From DASRDB01 sp035652815 (GTDB lineage: Bacteria; Chloroflexota; Ktedonobacteria; Ktedonobacterales; Ktedonobacteraceae): a stretch of 64,000 bases of DNA. The stretch is taken from the NCBI GenBank assembly GCA_035652815.1, contig DASRDB010000003.1, positions 682,001 through 746,000 on the forward strand, written 5' to 3'. How positions within the stretch are numbered: position 1 is the stretch's first letter; each line of letters opens with the position of its first letter. The notes under the pieces were generated by a model. The model did not search any database, was not told the DNA's origin, and was given only the letters and a program-made list of their open reading frames with translations. The position numbers and the translations under genes were made by a program. Positions 25,327 to 33,659 of the stretch are shown here, one piece after another.

Positions 25327-27129
25327 ATGGGTGATACGGTTAGTGATTTTCTTTTGAAACGTCTTTCAGCCTGGGGTATCAAGCGCATTTTCGGCTTTCC
25401 TGGCGATGGCATCCTGGGCATCATGGCGGCCTTAGACCGCAACAAAGAACTATTTGAGTTCGTCCAGGTGCGCCACGAAGAGACCGCCGCCTTGATGGCC
25501 TCAGCTCACGCCAAATATACAGGCACCCTCGGCGTCTGCATGGCCACCTCTGGTCCCGGCGCGATTCACCTCTTGAACGGCCTGTATGACGCTAAGATGG
25601 ACCACCAGCCAGTACTCGCTATTGTAGGTCAATCGGCGCGTTCCGCTATTGGCGGCAACTACCAGCAAGAGGTTGACTTAATCTCGCTCTTTAAAGATGT
25701 GGCGGGCGAATACGTGCATATGTGTTCGGACGCCACACAGATGCGCCAGCTTGTAGACCGCGCTGTGCGTATCGCCATCACCGAACGCAGCGTGACCTGC
25801 ATTATTATGCCCAAAGATGTGCAGGAACTGGACGCCGTGGAGCAGCCGCCGCATGTACACAACACCGTTCATACCGGTATCGGCTACTCCAAACCCTACA
25901 TTGTCCCAACCCAGGAAGACCTGCAGAAGGCCGCTGACATTCTCAACGAAGGCAAGAAAGTGGCGTTCCTGGTTGGCGCTGGCGCGTTAGGCGCGGGCGA
26001 GGAAGTCGCCGAAGTAGCTGACCTGCTCGGCTGCGGCGTAACAAAAGCCCTGCTCGGTAAGGCTGTACTGCCTGATGATCTGCCCTTTGTGACTGGCGGC
26101 CTCGGCCTGCTGGGTACGACACCAAGCTGGAACGTGATGATGAACTGCGACACGCTGCTGATGGTCGGCTCCAGCTTCCCCTACGGCGAGTTCCTGCCGA
26201 AAGAGGGACAGGCACGCGGCATCCAGGTGGACATCGATGGCCGCATGGTTGGCCTGCGCTATCCGATGGAGCTGAACCTGATCGGCGATAGCAAACAGAC
26301 CCTGCGGGCGCTTATTCCACTGCTCAAGCGCAAAACCGACCGCTCATGGCGCGAAAAGATCGAGTCCGACATTCGCGACTGGTGGAAAGTGGTCGAGGCG
26401 CGCGCCAAAGAGAGCGCCGACCCCATTAACCCTGAATACGTGGCCTGGGAACTCTCCTCGCGCCTGCCCGACAACTGCATCCTGAGCGCGGACTCCGGCA
26501 CCACCGCCAACTGGTATGGCCGCACGATTAAGATGCGCTCAGGCATGATGGGTTCCGTCTCCGGCAGCCTGGCAACGATGGGCGCGGCTGTTCCCTATGC
26601 GATGTCCGCCAAGTTCGCCTATCCTGACCGCACAGTTGTCTGCCTGACGGGCGATGGCGCGATGCAAATGAACGGCCTCAACGAAATGATTACGGTTGGC
26701 AAGTACTGGAGAAATTGGAGCAATCCGCACCTGATCTTCATCGTTCTCAACAACCGCGACCTCAACCAGGTCACATGGGAACTGCGTATCGAGGGCGGCG
26801 ACCCGCGCATTCCGATGACACAGGCCATTCCCGACTTCCCATACGCAACCTTCGCGGACTCCATTGGCCTGCAAGGTATCCGCGTTGATAAGCCGGAAGA
26901 TGTCGGTCGCGCCATCGAGGAAGCCCTGACGGCCAGTCGCCCGGTCATTCTCGACGTGTATACTGACCCGAATGTGCCGACCATTCCGCCGCACATCACC
27001 TTCCAGGAAGCCAAAAACTACAGCGAGGCGCTCCTGAAGTACGACCCTGAAGAGGGAGGCATTATCAAGGAGTCTATCAAGAGTGTAGTTGAGGGTATTG
27101 TTCCCGGCCTGGGTGAGAAGGGCAGGTAG
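25327..27129 (+). CDS. thiamine-pyrophosphate enzyme (pyruvate oxidase/acetolactate synthase-like)
   Basis: 600 residues with the three-domain TPP fold: N-terminal PYR domain with catalytic Glu51 (VRHEETAALMA), a middle domain (VAFLVGAGALGAG), and the C-terminal PP domain with the TPP motif GDGAMQMN (near 442) ending at NNRDLNQ (near 474). It decarboxylates a 2-oxo acid; whether the acyl carrier goes to oxygen, phosphate, an acceptor or another oxo-acid cannot be told. ATG 25327 has AAGGAGAG upstream. It begins 40 bases after the Mo-fusion gene and four bases before the enolase-superfamily start, so the three form an operon. Confidence 0.85.
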   Translation: MGDTVSDFLLKRLSAWGIKRIFGFPGDGILGIMAALDRNKELFEFVQVRHEETAALMASAHAKYTGTLGVCMATSGPGAIHLLNGLYDAKMDHQPVLAIVGQSARSAIGGNYQQEVDLISLFKDVAGEYVHMCSDATQMRQLVDRAVRIAITERSVTCIIMPKDVQELDAVEQPPHVHNTVHTGIGYSKPYIVPTQEDLQKAADILNEGKKVAFLVGAGALGAGEEVAEVADLLGCGVTKALLGKAVLPDDLPFVTGGLGLLGTTPSWNVMMNCDTLLMVGSSFPYGEFLPKEGQARGIQVDIDGRMVGLRYPMELNLIGDSKQTLRALIPLLKRKTDRSWREKIESDIRDWWKVVEARAKESADPINPEYVAWELSSRLPDNCILSADSGTTANWYGRTIKMRSGMMGSVSGSLATMGAAVPYAMSAKFAYPDRTVVCLTGDGAMQMNGLNEMITVGKYWRNWSNPHLIFIVLNNRDLNQVTWELRIEGGDPRIPMTQAIPDFPYATFADSIGLQGIRVDKPEDVGRAIEEALTASRPVILDVYTDPNVPTIPPHITFQEAKNYSEALLKYDPEEGGIIKESIKSVVEGIVPGLGEKGR

Positions 27130-27133
27130 CGTC

Positions 27134-28264
27134 ATGGCTGACACGCAAACCGTGACGCGCTTCGGCACGCAAGCCGTGCCTATCGAGCGTGTCGATGTCT
27201 CAGCCTACACCGTCCCGACCGATTCGCCCGAATCGGACGGGACCTACACCTGGGACAAAACCACTATTGTCATCGTAGAAGTGCATGGCGGTGGCAAGAC
27301 CGGCCTCGGCTACACGTATGCCGATGTCTCAACCGCCAAACTGATTTCATCCATGCTCTCCAACGTGGTCAAGGGCCGCGATGTGATGTCAGTTCCGGCC
27401 TGCTGGATGGCAATGGTCGAGTCCATTCGCAACCTCGGTCGTCCCGGCATCGCCTCAATGGCGATTGCAGCCGTTGACGCCGCGCTGTGGGATCTCAAAG
27501 CGCGCCTGCTCGATCTGCCATTGGTGACGCTGCTGGGCGCATCCCGCGAAGCAGCGCCAATTTACGGCAGTGGCGGCTTCACCTCGTATTCGCAGGAGCA
27601 GTTGCAAAACCAGCTTGGCGGCTGGGTAGCGATGGGCATTCCGCGCGTCAAGATGAAGATCGGACGCGACCCGGATGCTGACCCTATGCGCGTAGCCCAT
27701 GCGCGTGAAGCCATCGGCCCGGATACCGAACTCTTCGTGGATGCCAACGGAGCGTACAGTCGCAAAGAAGCCCTCGCCCTGGCGAACATCTTCGCGGCGG
27801 AATACGGCGTCACCTGGTTCGAGGAACCCGTCTCATCCGACGACCTCGAAGGGCTGCACCTGATTCGCGACCGCGCCCCGGCAGGTATGGACATCGCGGC
27901 AGGCGAATACGGCTACGACCTGTGGTACTTCCGCCACATGCTCGAAGCCGAGGCCGTCGATGTTTTGCAAGCCGACGCCACCCGCTGCGCTGGCATCACC
28001 GGCTTCATGCGCGTGGCCGCCCTGGTGGAATCGCGCTCCATGCAGCTTTCATCGCACTGCGGCCCATCCCTGCACGTGCATGTCTGCTGCTCCGTGCCGA
28101 ACTTCCGCCACATGGAATACTTCCACGACCACGTGCGCATCGAACACATGTTTTTCGACGGCGTATTGGAACCCGTCAATGGCGAACTCCGCCCTGATCT
28201 AACCAGACCAGGCATGGGCCTCGAATTCAAACGAGCCGACGCCGCCAAATACGCCGAATCGTAA
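27134..28264 (+). CDS. enolase-superfamily enzyme (mandelate racemase/muconate lactonizing type)
   Basis: 376 residues. The barrel residues match the mandelate-racemase group: Lys173-x-Lys175 (VKMKIG), metal ligands Asp203 (FVDANG), Glu230 (WFEEP) and Glu258 (AAGEYG), and the second base His308 (SSHCGPS). Such enzymes abstract a proton alpha to a carboxylate and often dehydrate sugar acids. The substrate is unknown, but the GMC and FAD dehydrogenases nearby fit a sugar-acid role. ATG 27134 starts four bases after the previous stop, so translation is probably coupled. Confidence 0.87.
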   Translation: MADTQTVTRFGTQAVPIERVDVSAYTVPTDSPESDGTYTWDKTTIVIVEVHGGGKTGLGYTYADVSTAKLISSMLSNVVKGRDVMSVPACWMAMVESIRNLGRPGIASMAIAAVDAALWDLKARLLDLPLVTLLGASREAAPIYGSGGFTSYSQEQLQNQLGGWVAMGIPRVKMKIGRDPDADPMRVAHAREAIGPDTELFVDANGAYSRKEALALANIFAAEYGVTWFEEPVSSDDLEGLHLIRDRAPAGMDIAAGEYGYDLWYFRHMLEAEAVDVLQADATRCAGITGFMRVAALVESRSMQLSSHCGPSLHVHVCCSVPNFRHMEYFHDHVRIEHMFFDGVLEPVNGELRPDLTRPGMGLEFKRADAAKYAES

Positions 28265-28305
28265 TGGGAACGCAATAACGAACATTCACAAATGAATAGG
28301 GACTC

Positions 28306-28383
28306 CTGTAGGGACGCGCTTCATCGCGTCCACCCACGTGAATCGGCGCGAGGGGCAGGACGCGATGAAGTGTGTCCCTACAG
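28306..28383. repeat. family B hairpin repeat
   Basis: CTGTAGGGACGCGCTTCATCG at the left pairs with the reverse complement ending GTGTCCCTACAG. Each arm also contains an inner palindrome GGACGCG...CGCGTCC. It separates the three-gene operon from the FAD/Fe-S gene and lies inside the upstream open frame, which argues against the longer start of that gene. Confidence 0.85.
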
Positions 28384-28505
28384 AACCTAAATTATTTTGT
28401 GAACATTCACGTCGCATCTCTACGACAAACAACATGTGCGGAAAAGGTGGGGCGGGAAAACAAGAAAAGCAACATCTATTTGTAATTCACAAGGGGAGCC
28501 AACCC

Positions 28506-31500
28506 GTGAAAAGCGTGATACATACCATCACCAAAAATGCTCGCGTGTCAAGCAACGGGCGAACATACCATGTCGATGCCGACGCCCTGGCAGATGAACT
28601 GCGCCAGCAGCTTCATGGTGAGGTGCGCTTCGACGAGGGAAGCCGGGCTTTGTACGCCACAGACTCCTCGAACTACCGGCAGGTGCCTATCGGCGTGGTC
28701 ATCCCCAAAGGCGTGGACGACGTAATTCGGACGGTAGAAGCCTGCCGGAAATATGGCGCGCCTTTGCTCTCACGCGGCTGCGGCACCAGCCTCGCCGGGC
28801 AATGCTGCAACGTCGCCGTCATTATCGACTGGTCAAAATATATGAACCGCGTGCTGGAGATCGACCCCCAGCGCAAGCTGGCTCGCGTGCAGCCCGGCAC
28901 CATTCTGGATGACCTGCGCGATGCAGCCGAAAAGTATCAACTCACGTTCGGTCCCGATCCCGCCACGCACACGCACTGCACGCTTGGCGGCATGATCGGC
29001 AACGACTCCTGCGGCACGCACTCGGTCATGGCCGGAAAAACCGTCGATAATATCGAGGAGCTTGATATCCTCACCTATGACGGCCTGCGTATGCGCGTTG
29101 GCAAAACCAGCGACGAAGAATTAGAGCGCATCATCCGCGAAGGCGGACGCCGGGGCGAAATCTACGCCCGCCTGAAGGCTATCCGCGACAAATACGGCGA
29201 CCTGATACGCGAGCGTTTCCCCAAGATTCCCCGCCGCGTCTCAGGCTACAACCTCGATCAATTGTTACCAGAAAATGGCTTTCACGTGGCCCGCGCCCTG
29301 GTCGGCACTGAAAGCACTTGCGTTACCGTGCTTGAAGCGACCACCCGGCTGGTCAACAGCCCGCCCGCTCGCGCCCTACTGGCACTGGGCTATCCTGATA
29401 TCTACAGCGCCTGCGATCACATTCCGCTCATCCTGCAACACGACCCGATTGCTCTCGAAGGCATAGACGATAGGATGATCGAGGATGCGCGGCGCAAAGA
29501 CCTGCTCCCCGACGATGTAGCCATGCTCCCACCCGGCGGCGGCTGGCTGCTGGTAGAGTTCGGCAGCGATACGCGCCAGGAGTCGCACGATAAGGCTGAA
29601 GGACTGTTGAATGCTCTGAAGCAGGATCGTTCGTCGCCCAATATCAAGCTGTTCGATACGCCTGCTGATATGAAGAAAATCTGGCTGGTGCGTGAATCGG
29701 CGCTGGGTGCGACCGGGCGCGTGCCGGGCGAAAAGGATGCCTGGCCCGGTTGGGAAGACTCCGCTGTGCCGCCTGACAAGGTAGCTGACTATCTACGCGA
29801 CCTGCGCGACCTGATGGAGCGTTACGACTATCGCTATGCCTTCTACGGTCACTTCGGCCAGGGCTGCATCCATACCCGCGTCAGCTTCGATCTGGAGACA
29901 AGCGGGGGCATTGCGCGGTTCCGCTCCTTTATATTCGATGCCGCTGATCTCGTAGTCAAATACGGCGGCTCCTTCTCCGGCGAGCATGGAGACGGACAGG
30001 CCCGCGCCGAACTGCTGCCCAGGATGTACGGCGACGAACTGATCGAGGCTTTCAACGAATTCAAAAGCATCTGGGACCCGGATTGGAAGATGAATCCGGG
30101 CAAGATGGTCAAACCATATCGCATTGATCAGAACCTGCGCCTGGGTACGGGCTACAATCCATCGCAGCCGCAGACCTACTTTTCTTTCGTGGAGGACTCC
30201 GGCAGCCTCAGCCACGCCACGTTACGTTGTGTCGGCGTGGGCAAATGCCGCCGCCTGGATGGCGGCACCATGTGTCCCAGCTTCATGGTGACACGCGAGG
30301 AGAAGGACTCGACACGCGGTCGCGCCCGCCTGCTCTTCGAGATGCTATCGGCCAATCACAGGCCTGAAAATAGCACCGAAGGCGAACGCTTAGACCTGCA
30401 TGGCTGGCATAGCGAAGCCGTCAAGGACGCCCTGGACCTCTGTCTGGCGTGCAAAGGCTGTAAGGGTGATTGTCCGGTCAACGTCGATATGGCGACCTAC
30501 AAGGCCGAATTTCTGGCTCATTATTATGAAGGAAAGCTAAGGCCAATTACCGCCTATTCGATGGGCCTCATTCACTGGTGGGCGCGCCCTGCCTCGCTCG
30601 TGCCTGGGCTGGTGAACTTCTTCACCCAGACGCCAGGACTGCGCTCGCTTGCCAAGCTGGCGGCAGGCATCGCGCCACAACGCGAGATTCCGGCCTTCGC
30701 CCCTTACACCTTCAAGCAATGGTTCCGCAAACGCGAGCCGCGCAAGACGGGCCAGGGAAAAGTGATCCTGTGGGCCGATACCTTCAACAATCACTTCCAT
30801 CCTGAGACCGCCATTGCCGCCGTAGAGGTACTCGAAGCGGCGGGCTTCCAGGTGGAGGTGCCGTTACAGCCCTTATGTTGCGGTCGCCCGCTCTACGACT
30901 TCGGCATGCTGGCTGAGGCTAAACGCTTGCTCTCTGAGATACTGGAGACACTGCGCCCGCAAATACGCGAAGGCATTCCCATCGTGGGTCTTGAGCCAAG
31001 CTGCGTCGCGGTCTTCCGCGATGAATTGCCCAACCTCTACCCACACGACGAGGACGCCCGCCGCCTGAGCAAGCAGGCTTTCCTGCTCAGCGAATTTCTC
31101 GTCCAGTACGCGCCGGACTTCGAGGTGCCACCGCTTAAGCGCAAAGCTCTGGTGCATGGACATTGCCATCACAAGTCCATCATGAAAATGGGCGCGGAAA
31201 TAAAAATCCTCTCCCAACTGGGACTGAATTATACGCTACCCGATACGGGCTGCTGTGGCATGGCGGGCGCGTTTGGCTTCGAGAGCGACCATTACGATGT
31301 CTCTATGAAAGTTGGCGAGCGCGTGCTGCTCCCCGCTGTGCGTGATGCGGACAAAGAGACGCTGATTATCGCCGACGGCTTCAGTTGCCGCGAACAGATC
31401 GCGCAAGGAACCGACCGCCAGGCGCTCCATCTCGCCGAAGTCCTGCAAATGGCTTTGCGCCAGGACACGCCACAACAGTATCCCGAAGCAAGCTATACCT

Positions 31501-31616
31501 GTTCCAACGACGAGCGTTCAAAACAATCACAGAAAAAGATGTTACCTGCCCTTGCCGGAATCGCCCTGCTGCTCACAGGCGGGATACTGGCATGGATAGC
31601 GAAAAAACGAGATTAG
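28506..31616 (+). CDS. FAD/Fe-S/CCG-domain dehydrogenase (GlcD-GlcF-like fusion) with C-terminal membrane segment
   Basis: 1036 residues from GTG 28506. An FAD-binding PCMH domain (about 60-235: PLLSRGCGTSLAGQCC, GGMIGNDSCGTHS) and an FAD-linked oxidase C-terminal domain (to about 560) are followed by two iron-sulfur motifs, CVGVGKCRRLDGGTMCP (near 575) and CLACKGCKGDCP (near 646), then two CCG modules (PLCCGRP near 790, DTGCCGMAG near 915). This joins the glycolate/D-lactate dehydrogenase subunits GlcD and GlcF in one chain. A single hydrophobic helix near the end (about 1010-1030) anchors it to the membrane, which is unusual. AAGGGGAG lies seven bases before GTG 28506; the longer frame from 28338 crosses a repeat. 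Confidence 0.87.
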   Translation: MKSVIHTITKNARVSSNGRTYHVDADALADELRQQLHGEVRFDEGSRALYATDSSNYRQVPIGVVIPKGVDDVIRTVEACRKYGAPLLSRGCGTSLAGQCCNVAVIIDWSKYMNRVLEIDPQRKLARVQPGTILDDLRDAAEKYQLTFGPDPATHTHCTLGGMIGNDSCGTHSVMAGKTVDNIEELDILTYDGLRMRVGKTSDEELERIIREGGRRGEIYARLKAIRDKYGDLIRERFPKIPRRVSGYNLDQLLPENGFHVARALVGTESTCVTVLEATTRLVNSPPARALLALGYPDIYSACDHIPLILQHDPIALEGIDDRMIEDARRKDLLPDDVAMLPPGGGWLLVEFGSDTRQESHDKAEGLLNALKQDRSSPNIKLFDTPADMKKIWLVRESALGATGRVPGEKDAWPGWEDSAVPPDKVADYLRDLRDLMERYDYRYAFYGHFGQGCIHTRVSFDLETSGGIARFRSFIFDAADLVVKYGGSFSGEHGDGQARAELLPRMYGDELIEAFNEFKSIWDPDWKMNPGKMVKPYRIDQNLRLGTGYNPSQPQTYFSFVEDSGSLSHATLRCVGVGKCRRLDGGTMCPSFMVTREEKDSTRGRARLLFEMLSANHRPENSTEGERLDLHGWHSEAVKDALDLCLACKGCKGDCPVNVDMATYKAEFLAHYYEGKLRPITAYSMGLIHWWARPASLVPGLVNFFTQTPGLRSLAKLAAGIAPQREIPAFAPYTFKQWFRKREPRKTGQGKVILWADTFNNHFHPETAIAAVEVLEAAGFQVEVPLQPLCCGRPLYDFGMLAEAKRLLSEILETLRPQIREGIPIVGLEPSCVAVFRDELPNLYPHDEDARRLSKQAFLLSEFLVQYAPDFEVPPLKRKALVHGHCHHKSIMKMGAEIKILSQLGLNYTLPDTGCCGMAGAFGFESDHYDVSMKVGERVLLPAVRDADKETLIIADGFSCREQIAQGTDRQALHLAEVLQMALRQDTPQQYPEASYTCSNDERSKQSQKKMLPALAGIALLLTGGILAWIAKKRD

Positions 31617-31656
31617 ACGGTCTGACGGAAAACATACGGAACAAGGAGAAGAGACT

Positions 31657-32826
31657 ATGGCAGTAAAATCGCCGCCCAGCCTTGCTCATGACGGCAGTGC
31701 CCGGCTGGCCCAACAGGAAGTGAAATACACTCGGACAACCCGGGCCAGAGAACGAGCCTCGACAGGCATTTCTATGCGCACCCTGCTGCAAGTAGGTATT
31801 GCGCTGGTACAGCTCTGGCAATCATTCAACAAGAGCAAACGCAATCCCTGGCGCGAGCAGAAGACCTCGCTGTTAGAATCGCTGCCGCGCAAGATCACCC
31901 GCGAAGGCATTGTGGTCGAGCATCACATTCGCGAGGGACGCTTCCAGCGCAGCCTTTCGCTGATTACGGCGTTCTCCGCTCTACTGAGCGGCCTGGAAGT
32001 GACCTACGAACACTACATCGGCAGCTACAGCCAGCGCATCATGTACTCGCCGGTCTTCATCAGCCTCGGCCTGACCATCGCAGGTATCTGGGGCGTGTTT
32101 AGCCGCAAAGTGGCGCGTGTCGTATTGCCCATCGTCTCGCTGATTACGGTCATCGACGGCATCGTGGGCTTTATCTTCCACGTGCGCGGCATTCATCGCA
32201 AACCAGGCGGCTGGCGCATTCCTATCTTCAATATTGTGATGGGGCCGCCTCTGCTTGCTCCCCTGCTATTTGCCGTAAGCGGCTTTCTGGGCCTGATCGC
32301 CTCGATGTTGCGCCGCGAGGATGATCCCACGCATACAACGCTCCCTGGCCTACCCCGGCCTCGCTCTAACTGGCTGAATTTGTTGCCGCGCAAGATCACA
32401 CGCGAGGGGATTATCGTCGAGCAGGATGTGCGCGAGGGACGCTTCCAGCGCGCAATGGGCGTAGCTACTGCCCTGGCCGCCTTCTTCAGTGGCGTCGAGT
32501 CGCTTTACTCGCACTATAAAAATCAGTTCGCGTTCCGTATCGAATGGACGCCGATTCTGCTGACTCCGCCCCTGATCTTCGCCGGATTAGGAACGGTCTG
32601 GAGCCGCACCATTGCCCGCACGCTGCTGCCGTTAACGTCCGCGTTAGCAGTACTGAGCGGCATGCTCGGTTTCTTCTATCACGCTCGTGGAGTGCTTCGT
32701 CGCCCCGGCGGGTTGAAACTCCCCTGGTACAACATTATCTACGGGCCGCCTATCTTTGCGCCCCTGCTGTTCGCCGCTACCGGCTTCCTCGGTCTGCTGG
32801 CAAGCCTGTTAAGGAGGGCCGACTAA
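31657..32826 (+). CDS. internally duplicated multi-pass membrane protein
   Basis: 389 residues consisting of two 145-residue repeats (76-220 and 243-387, offset 167), each with four hydrophobic segments and beginning LPRKITREGI. Both repeats keep His119/His286 (YEHY/YSHY) and His175/His342 (FHVRG/YHARG), at the ends of the first and third helices, so on the same membrane side: a possible heme or quinone site. No match to a named family is recognised. It lies between the FAD/Fe-S dehydrogenase and the gluconate-dehydrogenase-like genes in one operon (40 bases before, one-base overlap after), so it may be their membrane anchor and electron acceptor. Confidence 0.8.
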   Translation: MAVKSPPSLAHDGSARLAQQEVKYTRTTRARERASTGISMRTLLQVGIALVQLWQSFNKSKRNPWREQKTSLLESLPRKITREGIVVEHHIREGRFQRSLSLITAFSALLSGLEVTYEHYIGSYSQRIMYSPVFISLGLTIAGIWGVFSRKVARVVLPIVSLITVIDGIVGFIFHVRGIHRKPGGWRIPIFNIVMGPPLLAPLLFAVSGFLGLIASMLRREDDPTHTTLPGLPRPRSNWLNLLPRKITREGIIVEQDVREGRFQRAMGVATALAAFFSGVESLYSHYKNQFAFRIEWTPILLTPPLIFAGLGTVWSRTIARTLLPLTSALAVLSGMLGFFYHARGVLRRPGGLKLPWYNIIYGPPIFAPLLFAATGFLGLLASLLRRAD

Positions 32827-33644
32827 TGAAACTGTTGCGCAAGAATGGACATACATCTACAAAGAAAGCATCCTTGCAAGGCGTCGATACCAGCCGCCTG
32901 CCAGTCGATCCAAAGACGAAGGAGCCGATTGCGCCTGGCGCGCAGCCGGGCTACTATCCAGGCTTCTCCACGCTCAGCCAGCAGGCCTTCTGGGATGAGG
33001 CCACGCGCAAAGTCGTACTGGACCGCGTTGAACGAGTGCCGCCAATTCAGTTTTTTACACCCGAAGAGGCGCGCCTGATGCAGGCCATCTGTGACCGCCT
33101 GCTGCCACAGGATGACCGCGACGAGGAACACAGAATTCCGGTGGTTAACTACATCGACAACCGTCTTTACCATAAGCGCATCGATGGCTACCGCTTTGAG
33201 GACATGCCGCCCGATGATGAAGCGCACCGCCTGGGCTTGCAGGCTATCGAAGCTATCGCAAAGCACATGTTCTCAGATTCCTTCATCAACCTCAATCCGA
33301 CGCAGCAAGACCAGGTACTCAAGAGCATCCACGATGGCAAGCCGCCTGCCGGACAAGATATCTGGCAACGCATGTCCGTCACCCGCTACTGGATGCTCAT
33401 CATGCAGGATGTGGTTGATGCCTACTATGCCCATCCCTATTCATGGGACGAGATCGGCTTTGGCGGCCCGGCCTATCCACGCGGCTACATGCGCCTGGAA
33501 GGTGGCAGGCCGGAACCCTGGGAAGTAGAGGAGCAGCGTTACGAATGGGAACCGCCTGCCAATTCGCTTTCCGGCGAATACACACCAATCGGCGGCGCAG
33601 TCGCGCATCATCGCCAGACACCGGGCCAGGAAGGCACGCATTAA
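32826..33644 (+). CDS. gluconate 2-dehydrogenase subunit 3 family protein
   Basis: 272 residues from ATG 32826, which overlaps the previous stop by one base (TAATG); AAGGAGGG lies just upstream. The central region (FFTPEEARLMQAICDRLLPQD ... VNYIDNRLYHKRI, in outline) matches the gluconate_2-dh3 family, the small subunit that accompanies GMC-type flavoproteins in membrane dehydrogenases. Members usually carry a Tat signal; none is seen here, which suggests a cytoplasmic complex. The GMC partner follows after 15 bases. Confidence 0.85.
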   Translation: MKLLRKNGHTSTKKASLQGVDTSRLPVDPKTKEPIAPGAQPGYYPGFSTLSQQAFWDEATRKVVLDRVERVPPIQFFTPEEARLMQAICDRLLPQDDRDEEHRIPVVNYIDNRLYHKRIDGYRFEDMPPDDEAHRLGLQAIEAIAKHMFSDSFINLNPTQQDQVLKSIHDGKPPAGQDIWQRMSVTRYWMLIMQDVVDAYYAHPYSWDEIGFGGPAYPRGYMRLEGGRPEPWEVEEQRYEWEPPANSLSGEYTPIGGAVAHHRQTPGQEGTH

Positions 33645-33659
33645 GGGAGAGAAGAAACC

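Noticed and set aside
28338..28505. N-terminal extension of the FAD/Fe-S dehydrogenase frame
   Set aside because: It begins inside a family B repeat and lacks a ribosome-binding site; GTG 28506 has a good one.
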